This document shows, in pieces, positions 42,012 to 49,941 of a DNA stretch of 64,000 nt (positions within the stretch are counted from its first letter, which is position 1; each line of letters starts with the position of its first letter). The DNA is from VXYL01 sp965243175. GTDB taxonomy: Bacteria; Pseudomonadota; Gammaproteobacteria; Pseudomonadales; Azotimanducaceae. The position numbers were made by a program, and so were the translations under genes. The stretch spans positions 1 through 64,000 of the forward strand of contig OZ251532.1 of the NCBI GenBank assembly GCA_965243175.1, written 5' to 3'. The notes beneath the pieces were generated by a model that saw only the letters and a program-made list of their open reading frames with translations, had not been told where the DNA came from and did not search any database.

Positions 42012-45000
42012 TCAATCCTTCTGCGCTGCCTCCACCACTGCGGCCGCGGAGATCGAGAACGCCGCGCTCTGCCGTGTGCTGGCAAATACCCTTTTGAACG
42101 GATCCCTGACCCGCACCAGCTGCGGCGTTGCGGTGGCGCAGTCGAACACCACGTACAGCCAGTATTGCTCGGCCAGATGGCAGGCCTGTGTCCATTCGTT
42201 CGCCTCCATCTGGATGGCGTCGTGGCCGGCGCGGCCTTTCACTTCGATGCGGCGGGTCTCGCCGTTTGGGTGTGCGGCCAGCAGGTCGAAGCCGGGCCAG
42301 TTCGAGAGGCCGGCATCGCGGGCGAGTTCGGGCTTGGACACGTCCTGCACGGTGGCGCCGCGTTCGCGCTCCCATGCGACGGCGATGCGCACGGCGATGT
42401 CTTCCACGCGCTCGTCGTAGCGTTGGCGTTCGTCGTCTTCCGGCGGGGGGACGGCCAGGGCGTGGGCGACGAATCTCACCTCGTCGGCGACTACTCGCTC
42501 TGGTTCCGAGGCCAGCGCTTGCAGCGCATCGGCCCGTTCCGCGAGCAGGTCGCCTTGGGCGGCTTTGACGGTGGCCCACTCCTCGGCGGCCTTTTCCTTG
42601 TCCAAGGCCGCTCGCTGGGCGGCTAGCTCGGCGGCGCGAAGATCGAAGCCGGTGGCTAGGCGGCGTTCTCGATCCGGTAGCTCGGCGCGCAAAGTCGCGC
42701 GTCGTTGTTCGGCGAATTCGCCCTCGGCGAAGTCGGCGAGAAGCCGGGCCGCCTCTGCCGTCATGCCCACTGCGCGGGCGGCCAGCGGGACGGCGCCGGG
42801 CGGGATGTGCGGGGCGCTGTGCAGCAACAGCAGGGGTTCGACGGCGCACATTGTGGGTTCGCCGCCATCGTCGTGGCGCACTGCCACCAGCCGGCGCTCG
42901 AGCGCTTGGGGCGTTGATGTTGCCGTCGGGCCGCTTGGTTCCAAGCTGAGCGTTGCGATGGCCAGGTGGCAGAGATACGGCGCTTTTGCGCGCGGGTCGA
43001 TGAAGATGCTGCCGCGCAAGGCGTCGTCGCGGAAACGCTCGATCACGCTTGCGGCCAAGGCATCGAACACCGGCTCGCCCGGGTGTAGCCAGATGCAGGG
43101 CGCTGCGTCGTCGGGCTTGGGGCGGTACACGCAGAGGCGTTCGCGCATGGCGATGTCGTAGGTGTCCAATGCCGGCAACAGGGCATCCACCGCGCCGGAG
43201 CGTTCAGGCGCCAGGGCGAAGAGGCCGTCCAAGTCGCCGCGGATGGTCAAGCCGAGCAGCCCGGCGCTTGCGGAGACGAACTGGCGCACGTAGCCGGGGG
43301 TGAGTTGAAGATAGCGTTCGCGTTCGATGTCGCCCTGCAGCTGCGGGATGCGACCGGCCACGTCGCCGCTCGCGCCGTGGACGCGTTGCTCGGCGTCCTC
43401 AATCGCCGCGACGCCGGCCGGGCCCAGCGATTCGATTGCCGCCTTCGCCTCGCGTTCGCCTTCGTCGGTGAGGGCGTTCTGCATCTTGTCCTTGAGGGAG
43501 ACGTTCTCGAACAGGCGGCCGATCACGTCGAACACCTTGTCCGAACTCAAGGCGTGGCGAATGGCTTCCAGCTTTTCCAGCAGCAGCGTCAGCACGCGGC
43601 CTTCGCGGGTGCTGGCGGTGACGAGATTGGCAATGGAGACGTCCCGCGCCTGGCCGTAGCGGTGGATGCGCCCCATGCGTTGTTCCAGGCGGGCGGGGTT
43701 CCAGGGAATGTCGTAGTTGGCCATGCGGGCGCAGAACTGCAGGTTGATGCCTTCGCCAGCGGCGTCGGTGGCGATGCAGAAGCGGGCGCCGTCGGGGCGC
43801 CGGAAGTGCTCCACCTGTTCTTCGCGAGTCTGCCAATCCATGCCGCCGTGAATCTGCGCGACGTGGCCGGCGTAGCCCAGCCCCTCCAAGCGCCGCACGA
43901 GGTGTTCCAAGGTGTCGCGGTGCTCGGTGAAGACCAGCCACTTCTCGGGCGTTGCCTGCGGGGCGTCGTCGTCCGCGTCGGCTTCCAACACCTCGCGCAG
44001 CTTCACGAACTTGGCCTCGGCGCCTTCGACCATCACCTGCTGGGCCATGCGGCGCAGGCCGTTCAGCGTCTCCACTTCGGCCTGCAAATCCTCGATGGTG
44101 GCGGCGACCATCGCGCCGAGGACTTCGATCTCGAAGTCCTCGTGGGCTTCGTGCGGCTTGCCCTCCTGGTAGTCGTCGTCCGCGCCGTGTTCGTCGAAAT
44201 AGTCCTCCTGCCGGTCCCAACGACGGCTCTGGCGGGAGAGCTCCGACAGCGTCGTTTCGCCCGATTGCAAATCGGCGGCAGCGCGCTTCAGCCGCTCGAT
44301 GCGCCGGTCGAAGGAACGCAGCAGCGCCCAGCAGGAACTGGCCAGCCTACGCTGAAACACGCCAAGCGCCAGCTTCGCGGCGCCGCGATTGCCGAGCGCG
44401 TGGCCGAAGGTGCCGTTCAGATAGTCCGTGGTGGCGTCGTAGAGCGCTTGCTCGCTGGGCGTCAGCTGGTAGTCGAACGTGTTGCAGTGGCGGACGCGAT
44501 ACAAGGGGTTGCCCGCCAAATCCACCATCTCTTCCTTCGTTCGGCGGATGAAGTGCCGAGCGCGGGTTTCGGGCGGAAGCCTCCGGCAGGCTTCGCTCGT
44601 TGCGAAGGCAAGCGGGTCCAGCAGCCGCCACAGGTGGTGGTAAGGGGAGTCCTTGCCCATGTGCGGCGTGGCGGTGAGCAGCAGTAGATGGCGGCAATGC
44701 CTCGCCAAGCCGGAGTAGTGGCCAACCGGCGAAGCGCAGCCAGCCAACGCCTCGGCCAGCCGATAGCGGCGCGTCTTCGATGTGCGGTTGTTCTCCGTTG
44801 CCGCCGCCAGCTTGTGCGCCTCGTCGAACACCACCAGATCGTAGGGTGCGGTCTCGGCGCTTTGCAGCCGGGCGAAGGTGCGCGCGCTGGCCAAGGTGTC
44901 CAGAGAGACGATAGCCAGATCGCTCGCGGCGCCGTGGAAGGGATTGCCGGCGCGGGCGTCCTCGCCGGTGACGATCCGAAAGCGCAGCCGGAACAGCGTG

Positions 45001-45617
45001 CGCAGCTCCCGCTCCCAGTTGCCCACCAGACCCGCCGGCGGCACCACGAGCACCCGCTTCACGCGGCCGCGGGAGAGCATCTCGCGCACCGTCAAGCCGG
45101 TCATGATGGTCTTGCCGGCGCCGGCGTCGTCCGCCAGCAGGAAGCGCAGGGGATCCTGCGGCAGCATGTGTTCGTACACCGCGATGCGCTGGTGCGGCAG
45201 CGGGTCGATGCGGGAGATCTCGCTGGCGAAGGTGGGGTTGAACTGGTGGCCGAACGCCAGGCGGTGCGCCTCCGCCAGCGCCAGAATCGCGTCGGGATTG
45301 CCGGCGAAGTCCAGTGCGGGAGGCGAAACGGTGCGAACTCCGCCAGCGCGTGGTGCGCTTCTGCCGCGGCGTTCGTCTGCCTCCTGACTGGCCAACTCGT
45401 CCTCCAACTCGCGCAGCTTGGCCAATGCCAGCGGTCGCGGCGAGGACTGGCCGGCCTCCCAGCGCAGCACCGTGAGCGGCGTCACATGCAGGCGCTTGGC
45501 GAACTGCTCCTGCGTCAGCCCGAAGCGCTTCCGCAACTCGCGGACGCTTGGGGTGTTGGAAGAGCCTTCGGTCAAGCGGCTTGCCCCTCGCAAGAAAGAA
45601 ACATCGTCTCGGCTCAC
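42012..45617 (-). CDS. HTH-SNF2/DEAD-box helicase with DUF3883 C-terminus
   Basis: Protein of 1201 aa. Residues ~22-75 are an XRE-type HTH (RELRKRFGLTQEQFAKRLHV...VLRWEAG). The SNF2-like ATPase core has Walker A LADDAGAGKTIMTG (~161-174), DEAH box VVFDEAHKLA (~260), LLLTATPHMGKDSP, and the helicase C-terminal motifs FCIATDAAGEGINLQF and EQRMGRIHRYGQ. A long helical tail ends in a DUF3883-like PD-(D/E)XK domain (GFDLLAAHPNGETRRIEVKGRAG, ANEWTQACHLAEQYWLYVV). Helicases of this class (DrmD-like) occur in DISARM-related loci. The start is GTG 45617. It converges with the nuclease-like gene and is probably transcribed from its own promoter. Confidence 0.85.
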   Translation of the reverse strand: MSRDDVSFLRGASRLTEGSSNTPSVRELRKRFGLTQEQFAKRLHVTPLTVLRWEAGQSSPRPLALAKLRELEDELASQEADERRGRSAPRAGGVRTVSPPALDFAGNPDAILALAEAHRLAFGHQFNPTFASEISRIDPLPHQRIAVYEHMLPQDPLRFLLADDAGAGKTIMTGLTVREMLSRGRVKRVLVVPPAGLVGNWERELRTLFRLRFRIVTGEDARAGNPFHGAASDLAIVSLDTLASARTFARLQSAETAPYDLVVFDEAHKLAAATENNRTSKTRRYRLAEALAGCASPVGHYSGLARHCRHLLLLTATPHMGKDSPYHHLWRLLDPLAFATSEACRRLPPETRARHFIRRTKEEMVDLAGNPLYRVRHCNTFDYQLTPSEQALYDATTDYLNGTFGHALGNRGAAKLALGVFQRRLASSCWALLRSFDRRIERLKRAAADLQSGETTLSELSRQSRRWDRQEDYFDEHGADDDYQEGKPHEAHEDFEIEVLGAMVAATIEDLQAEVETLNGLRRMAQQVMVEGAEAKFVKLREVLEADADDDAPQATPEKWLVFTEHRDTLEHLVRRLEGLGYAGHVAQIHGGMDWQTREEQVEHFRRPDGARFCIATDAAGEGINLQFCARMANYDIPWNPARLEQRMGRIHRYGQARDVSIANLVTASTREGRVLTLLLEKLEAIRHALSSDKVFDVIGRLFENVSLKDKMQNALTDEGEREAKAAIESLGPAGVAAIEDAEQRVHGASGDVAGRIPQLQGDIERERYLQLTPGYVRQFVSASAGLLGLTIRGDLDGLFALAPERSGAVDALLPALDTYDIAMRERLCVYRPKPDDAAPCIWLHPGEPVFDALAASVIERFRDDALRGSIFIDPRAKAPYLCHLAIATLSLEPSGPTATSTPQALERRLVAVRHDDGGEPTMCAVEPLLLLHSAPHIPPGAVPLAARAVGMTAEAARLLADFAEGEFAEQRRATLRAELPDRERRLATGFDLRAAELAAQRAALDKEKAAEEWATVKAAQGDLLAERADALQALASEPERVVADEVRFVAHALAVPPPEDDERQRYDERVEDIAVRIAVAWERERGATVQDVSKPELARDAGLSNWPGFDLLAAHPNGETRRIEVKGRAGHDAIQMEANEWTQACHLAEQYWLYVVFDCATATPQLVRVRDPFKRVFASTRQSAAFSISAAAVVEAAQKD

Positions 45618-45654
45618 GGTGCATGAGCGTATGCCTGCCAGGGTGCGGCGTCAA

Positions 45655-45670
45655 TCTATCAATTGATAGA
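45655..45670. promoter_or_regulatory. 16-bp perfect palindrome upstream of the HTH-helicase gene
   Basis: TCTATCAATTGATAGA is a perfect palindrome 38-53 bp upstream of the GTG start at 45617. A TTGACA hexamer lies further upstream at 45692-45697 on the same (minus) strand, though its spacing to the palindrome (21 bp) is long for a normal promoter. The encoded protein begins with an HTH domain, so autoregulation is plausible. Confidence 0.55.
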
Positions 45671-45789
45671 CCTGCGCGGTGTGCTGTCCCTTGTCAAGTC
45701 ATGCGGCTTGATTCCAGGTATTTCCGGTAAGGACGCGGGGTTCGTCCAGTCGGTTTTGGCCGGGGGCGGCGCTGGGATGACGGGCGGAG

Positions 45790-45810
45790 GCCGCGAGTCA
45801 ACCGCCCTGC
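45790..45810. repeat. Right 21-bp direct repeat (attR-like)
   Basis: Identical to 22611-22631. It contains the stop codon and last three codons of the minus-strand TPR gene, the kind of gene 3'-end position used by many site-specific recombinases. Confidence 0.8.
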
Positions 45811-47822
45811 GTAGCCTCGCCTTCGGCGGCAGCCGCGGCGGCGATGGCGGCGCGGTTGTTGATGGCATCCTGCAGCGACGGATCCAGGGCGAGCGCCTGA
45901 TCCACGTGGCGCAGCGCTTCCGCTGGCCGACCCAAATGGAATAGCGCAGCGCCCATGCCGGACCACGCTACAGCACTGTTCGGCAGCCGATCCTTCGCCG
46001 TGCGATACAGGTCCAGCGCCTCGCCATAGCGTTGCCGGCTGAACTCGACGCCGGCTAGGAACAGCAGCACGTCGGTCCTACCCGGGCGCATCGTCAGCGC
46101 TTCGCGCAGCAGCTGCGCGGCTGCGGCTGGTCGGTTGGTGTTGGCCAGCAGTTTGGCCAGTTCGATGCGCGCGTTCCAATGCCCCGGGGTCACGTCCAGT
46201 GCGCGGCGAAAGTGGCGTTCCGCTTCGGCGTTGCGACCTAAGGTGACGCTCGCCTGGGCGGCCGCGTACTGCACCACGCTGTTGTTCGCGTTGATGGCCA
46301 AGGCGCGCTGGAAGTGAGCCAGCGCCTCCTCGGTTCGGTCAATCGCCTGCAGCATCGTTCCAGCGCCGTACTGCGCCTTCATGGATTCCGGGCGCGCCTC
46401 CAACGAGGCGAGCGTAGCCGCCAGCCCCTCCTCGCGCTGGCCAGCGGCGAACAAGGCGGAGCCGAGGTTGAACTGCGCGTCCCGGGCGTGGGGATTGCCG
46501 GCGAGCATGGCCTCGTAGAAGACGATCTCGTTGCGGTAGATGCCGGCGTGTTGCCAAGCGAGTGTGGCCAACGCGATCACCAGGCCCGCGCCAACCCCGG
46601 CCGCGGCGAGTTGTAAGTTCCTGCCCAAAGCGCCGACCGCCACCCACGCGGCACCGACAAGAACGGTCAATGCGCCGATGTCCGCCAGATACTGGTATCG
46701 GTTGGCCACAAAGGAGAATTGCATGTAGCCGAAAGGCACTAGGCCGAGGGTCGGCCCCAACGTCACCGCGAAGAACAGCGCGCCGGCCAGCGCCCCGCGC
46801 CCGATCCGGCCCCGCAGCCACCAGAGCGCGCCCGCGACCGCCAAAGCGCCGAAGGCGCACACCCAAGGCAAGACGGCTACAACGTCCACCTGCCAGTGCG
46901 GATAGACGGGCATCAGATCCGCCGGCCACAGCAGCTTCCACAAGTAGAACCAGAGCGACTGCGCGGCGATCAGCACGCGCTCCAACACCGTGTAGTCGAC
47001 GTGGATGTACTCCTCGTAGTAGTTCATGTCGCCGATCCCGAAGCCGAGGGCAACGGCGAAGAAGGGCGCAGAGCGCCAGAAGTCGCCCGCAGTCAGCCGG
47101 CCGTGTTGCCACCAGCGAAGCACGAGCAACGCGATGGGCAGCGTCATGCCGATGGACTTGCAGAGCAGGCCGGCCGCGAACAGCGCCAGAGCGACGAGAT
47201 GCCACCGCCACGTTGCGCCTTCTTCCAGCGTGCGCAGCCACGCCAACGCCGTGCAGAAGTAGAACAGCGTCGCCAGCAGATCCTTGCGCCCGATCACCCA
47301 GGCGACCGCTTCGACATGCACCGGGTGTACCGCGAACAGCGCCGCCACCGCCCACGCCCACCAGGTCGGCAACGCGCCCAGTCTGCGCAGCAACTGCCAG
47401 ACGAGCACCGCGTTGGCCGCGTGCAGCACGAGGTTGGTCGCGTGGTAGCCGGGCGCCCAGAACGCCCCCCACAAACGGTGCTCCAACCAGAACGTGGTGT
47501 AGGTCAGCGGCCAGTAGTGGCCTTCGCCTTCGATCGCCGAGGGTGAAAACCAGATGCGCCAGATGCCGCCGGGTTCCGCGATCGGCGCTACGCCGACGAA
47601 TGCTCTATCGTCCCAGACGAATCCGGCCGACAAGGCCGGGAAGTACGCGCCAAGCACCAGCAACGCCAACCCCAGCGCACCGATGCCGAACAGGGCCGGG
47701 GCGATGGGCTGTACCGGCGGGACAGGCTGTACCGGGGGAATGGGCTGTACCGGCACGGCTTGCGCCGAGGCGGCGCCAGCGTCTTTCCTGCGGCTCCTTC
47801 GTCTCCTGCCCTTCTTCGCCAC
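45798..47822 (-). CDS. Polytopic membrane protein with TPR repeats (TMTC-like)
   Basis: About 674 aa from GTG 47822; a TTG at 47849 that overlaps the epimerase stop (TTGA) is also possible. A basic, Pro-rich N-terminus (VQPIPPVQPVPPVQP, a DNA tandem repeat near 47710-47760) precedes about ten membrane helices with the first-loop motif GFVWDDRAFVG and AVHPVHVEAVAWVIGRKDLLA, which is typical of TMTC/GT-C-like proteins. The last ~230 residues are five or six TPR units. It probably acts as an envelope O-glycosyltransferase-like protein; substrate unknown. Its 3' end coincides with the island boundary. Confidence 0.8.
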   Translation of the reverse strand: MAKKGRRRRSRRKDAGAASAQAVPVQPIPPVQPVPPVQPIAPALFGIGALGLALLVLGAYFPALSAGFVWDDRAFVGVAPIAEPGGIWRIWFSPSAIEGEGHYWPLTYTTFWLEHRLWGAFWAPGYHATNLVLHAANAVLVWQLLRRLGALPTWWAWAVAALFAVHPVHVEAVAWVIGRKDLLATLFYFCTALAWLRTLEEGATWRWHLVALALFAAGLLCKSIGMTLPIALLVLRWWQHGRLTAGDFWRSAPFFAVALGFGIGDMNYYEEYIHVDYTVLERVLIAAQSLWFYLWKLLWPADLMPVYPHWQVDVVAVLPWVCAFGALAVAGALWWLRGRIGRGALAGALFFAVTLGPTLGLVPFGYMQFSFVANRYQYLADIGALTVLVGAAWVAVGALGRNLQLAAAGVGAGLVIALATLAWQHAGIYRNEIVFYEAMLAGNPHARDAQFNLGSALFAAGQREEGLAATLASLEARPESMKAQYGAGTMLQAIDRTEEALAHFQRALAINANNSVVQYAAAQASVTLGRNAEAERHFRRALDVTPGHWNARIELAKLLANTNRPAAAAQLLREALTMRPGRTDVLLFLAGVEFSRQRYGEALDLYRTAKDRLPNSAVAWSGMGAALFHLGRPAEALRHVDQALALDPSLQDAINNRAAIAAAAAAEGEATQGG

Positions 47823-47845
47823 GCTGACCAGAATGTCCTTTGCAG

Positions 47846-48772
47846 TCAAGCATCGTAGCGCACTCCCTCCGGCGCCTGAAACCAGCGGACGGCCTCTTCC
47901 AAGGCCGCGACTTGCGTCTGCGGCGGCGACCAGCCCAGATGCTGGCGCAATGCCTGGGCGTCGAGGCGGCAGGGCGCGAAGAGGTTGTTGATGCGCGTGG
48001 CGAAGGCGTCGCCGCCCAATCGGGCTGCGAAGTCGAAGACGCTTCGGGGCACCGGGACGAGTCTTGCGCTTTGCCCGAAGTACACCGCGAGGATGCGGCA
48101 GAGGGTGGTCGCGGCAACGTCTTCGTCGTCGGCAACGTGCCAGATTCGACTCTCCGCGAAGCGCTCGAACGATGCGCCGATGGACGCCAGCGCACTCGTC
48201 AGATTGGCGACGGAGACGTAGCTGCGGCGAGCGGTCGCGGAACCAAGCGGCAGTGGCACGCCGAGCTGGGTCGCTTTCAGCAGCGTACGGAACCCAGCCT
48301 TGACGCCCGGCCCGTAGACGAGGGGCGGACGAACGATGGCAAGCGGCAGCTCGAAGCGACGGCCAGCCGCAACAAGCGCCTCTTCTGCCGCGGCCTTGCT
48401 CTCCGCGTACGGCCCGCAAGGACGCCGCCAGGCATCGATGCCAAGCGGCTGGTCGCTCTCATCCCCAAGCACCTTGCTGGTGCTGAGGAAGACGAAACCG
48501 ACGGCGTCGCTCCGAGCGGCTTGCGCGTAGAGTCGCAACGTCAAATCGCGATTCGCGGCCATCTGTTCGCTCAGGTCGGCGTGTCGATGGGCGATGCCTG
48601 CGCAGTGGAAGACGACCTTGCCGGCCATCGCGCCATCGTGCTTGTCCAAGGCCGACCCGTCTGCCGGCCGCACCCGGATCGCGTCGGTTCGCCACCCCGT
48701 CCGCCGCAAGTGGCGGACGAGATGGCTGCCGATGAAACCGCTGGCGCCGGTGATGCAGGCGCTGGGGTTCAT
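47846..48772 (-). CDS. NAD-dependent sugar epimerase/dehydratase (SDR)
   Basis: Protein of 308 aa, extended SDR family. NAD-binding motif CITGASGFIGSHLVRHL at the N-terminus, catalytic Ser in FLSTSKVLGD, and YAESK as the YxxxK dyad. LAIVRPPLVYGPGVKAG is typical of UDP-sugar 4-epimerases and of UDP-GlcNAc-type dehydrogenases used in O-antigen or glycan synthesis. It lies directly upstream of the TPR membrane protein, so the two may act in one envelope glycan pathway. Confidence 0.88.
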   Translation of the reverse strand: MNPSACITGASGFIGSHLVRHLRRTGWRTDAIRVRPADGSALDKHDGAMAGKVVFHCAGIAHRHADLSEQMAANRDLTLRLYAQAARSDAVGFVFLSTSKVLGDESDQPLGIDAWRRPCGPYAESKAAAEEALVAAGRRFELPLAIVRPPLVYGPGVKAGFRTLLKATQLGVPLPLGSATARRSYVSVANLTSALASIGASFERFAESRIWHVADDEDVAATTLCRILAVYFGQSARLVPVPRSVFDFAARLGGDAFATRINNLFAPCRLDAQALRQHLGWSPPQTQVAALEEAVRWFQAPEGVRYDA

Positions 48773-48791
48773 CCCTCGAGGCCGAGCGCGG

Positions 48792-49109
48792 CTAGCCGTC
48801 CGCGGACGAACCGGCCTCGTCCGCGCTGCTGATGGCGATCCGGCCCTCGTTCCGAGCGACGATGGCGGCGCCGATGCCTTTCACCTTCGTCAGCTCGGCC
48901 GGCGCGTTGAAGCGGCCGTTGGCTTCGCGGTAGTCGACGATGGCTTCCGCCTTCTTCAGGCCGACGCCGCTGAGGGCGCTCGCGATGGCGGGCGCATCGG
49001 CGGTGTTGACGTTCACGCGCTGCTCCGCTTGCGCCCCGAGCGGGGTCAGGCACAACAGGGCGATCGCCGCCATGTGGAACACGAGGCGGGCTTTGGGCAA
49101 CCAGGACAT
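48792..49109 (-). CDS. ComEA-like helix-hairpin-helix protein
   Basis: Protein of 105 aa with a signal peptide (about residues 1-28, LVFHMAAIALLCLTPLGAQA) and a (HhH)2 domain: RVNVNTADAPAIASALSGVG, LKKAEAIVDYREANGRF, LTKVKGIGAAIVARN. Such small periplasmic proteins bind double-stranded DNA during uptake, but many are orphan. ATG 49109 has GGAGAGAG upstream. No other competence gene is present here. Confidence 0.85.
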   Translation of the reverse strand: MSWLPKARLVFHMAAIALLCLTPLGAQAEQRVNVNTADAPAIASALSGVGLKKAEAIVDYREANGRFNAPAELTKVKGIGAAIVARNEGRIAISSADEAGSSADG

Positions 49110-49196
49110 GGCTCTCTCCGTTGAGTGGTTGAGAGCACACCTTAGGCGTTCCGAAAGCCGAAGCCTGCACGACATCGGCTATCGCGGACGTAGGAA

Positions 49197-49232
49197 ATCG
49201 CTGTGTTTTGACTTGCGAGATCGGCCATGCGT
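49197..49232. repeat. Dispersed ~35-bp intergenic repeat, copy B
   Basis: Matches 15516-15550 at both ends (ATCGCTGT... and ...ATCGGCCATGCGT) with a T-rich centre. It lies 88-123 bp upstream of the ComEA-like start. Confidence 0.5.
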
Positions 49233-49259
49233 CTTGTGCGACATTTGCCATAGATGCGA

Positions 49260-49574
49260 CTACGGCGTAGGGGCGGGCACCGGCTGTACCGCGCTCCTGA
49301 GGCGTTCCAGTTCGCGGTCGCGTTCGGCGAGGGTGCGCTTGAGGCGGCGTTCGCCGAGCTTGCCGCGCACGAAGCCGATGGCGCAGAGCGCGAAGCCCAC
49401 CAGCGCGCCACCGACAAACGCCACGTACAGCCACCAGAAGATGGCCAGCTGCGGGCTCTCCCAGCCGAGAAAGCGCAGCGCGATCAAGCCGTGGTTGTCC
49501 ACCGCCAGCAACGCGCCGAGCAGCGCCACGGCCAGCAAGGCGATGGCAACGGCGATCCTCTTGAGCCAGGTCAT
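49260..49574 (-). CDS. lapA: LapA-family membrane protein (DUF1049)
   Basis: Protein of 104 aa with two membrane helices (IAVAIALLAVALLGALLAV and FWWLYVAFVGGALVGFALCAI) and a C-terminal coiled coil (RLKRTLAERDRELERLRSA). LapA works with LapB and FtsH in control of LPS synthesis. ihfB-lapA order is normal in gammaproteobacteria. No lapB follows here; the ComEA-like gene does. Confidence 0.85.
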   Translation of the reverse strand: MTWLKRIAVAIALLAVALLGALLAVDNHGLIALRFLGWESPQLAIFWWLYVAFVGGALVGFALCAIGFVRGKLGERRLKRTLAERDRELERLRSAVQPVPAPTP

Positions 49575-49605
49575 GCCGCGGCGGTGGCCGAGAGGCGCGG
49601 CGTCC

Positions 49606-49908
49606 CTACGGTCGGGACGCCGTGTTCGCCGCGGCGTTCACGCGGTCGCGCAGTTCCTTGCCGGGCTTGAAGTGGGGGACGCGCTTGGCGTCGAGATCCA
49701 CCGATTCGCCGGTCTTCGGATTGCGGCCGATGCGCGCCCCGCGGTGATGCAGCGAGAAGCTGCCGAAGCCGCGCACCTCCACCCGTTCGCCGTCGATCAG
49801 CGATTCGACCATGTGTTCGAGCAGCGCGTTCACGGCGGCTTCCGTCTCCTTGGCCGTGCAGCCGTGCTGTCGGGCGGCGACGCGGTCGATCAGCTCGGAT
49901 TTGGTCAT
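49606..49908 (-). CDS. ihfB: Integration host factor subunit beta
   Basis: Protein of 100 aa of the HU/IHF family: MTKSELIDRVAARQ, VNALLEHMVESLIDGERVEVRGFGSFSLHHR (split here: the IHF-type GFGSF core), and the DNA-intercalating arm RIGRNPKTGESV. It bends DNA in nucleoid organisation, recombination and sigma-54 transcription. It follows rpsA by 33 bp as in most gammaproteobacteria, which favours IHF-beta over HU. Confidence 0.93.
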   Translation of the reverse strand: MTKSELIDRVAARQHGCTAKETEAAVNALLEHMVESLIDGERVEVRGFGSFSLHHRGARIGRNPKTGESVDLDAKRVPHFKPGKELRDRVNAAANTASRP

Positions 49909-49941
49909 GGCCGAAAACGGCTGCCTGCGCCGGGCCTTGGA

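Larger units (their letters stand above)
22611..45810. mobile_element. Defence island bounded by 21-bp direct repeats
   Basis: A perfect 21-bp direct repeat marks both edges: 22611-22631 and 45790-45810. The left copy begins right after the stop of the + strand aminotransferase; the right copy contains the last codons and stop of the - strand TPR gene. Removing one copy plus the intervening 23.2 kb would leave two convergent genes about 12 bp apart, a normal empty site. All recognisable cargo between them is antiviral-type: methyltransferases, ATPases, helicases, TOPRIM and HEPN-like proteins. No integrase or transposase was found inside, so the mobilising enzyme is unknown or lost. Confidence 0.75.

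Noticed and set aside
47710..47760. Pro/Gln DNA repeat as a mobile element
   Set aside because: Short in-frame low-complexity N-terminus of the TPR membrane protein.
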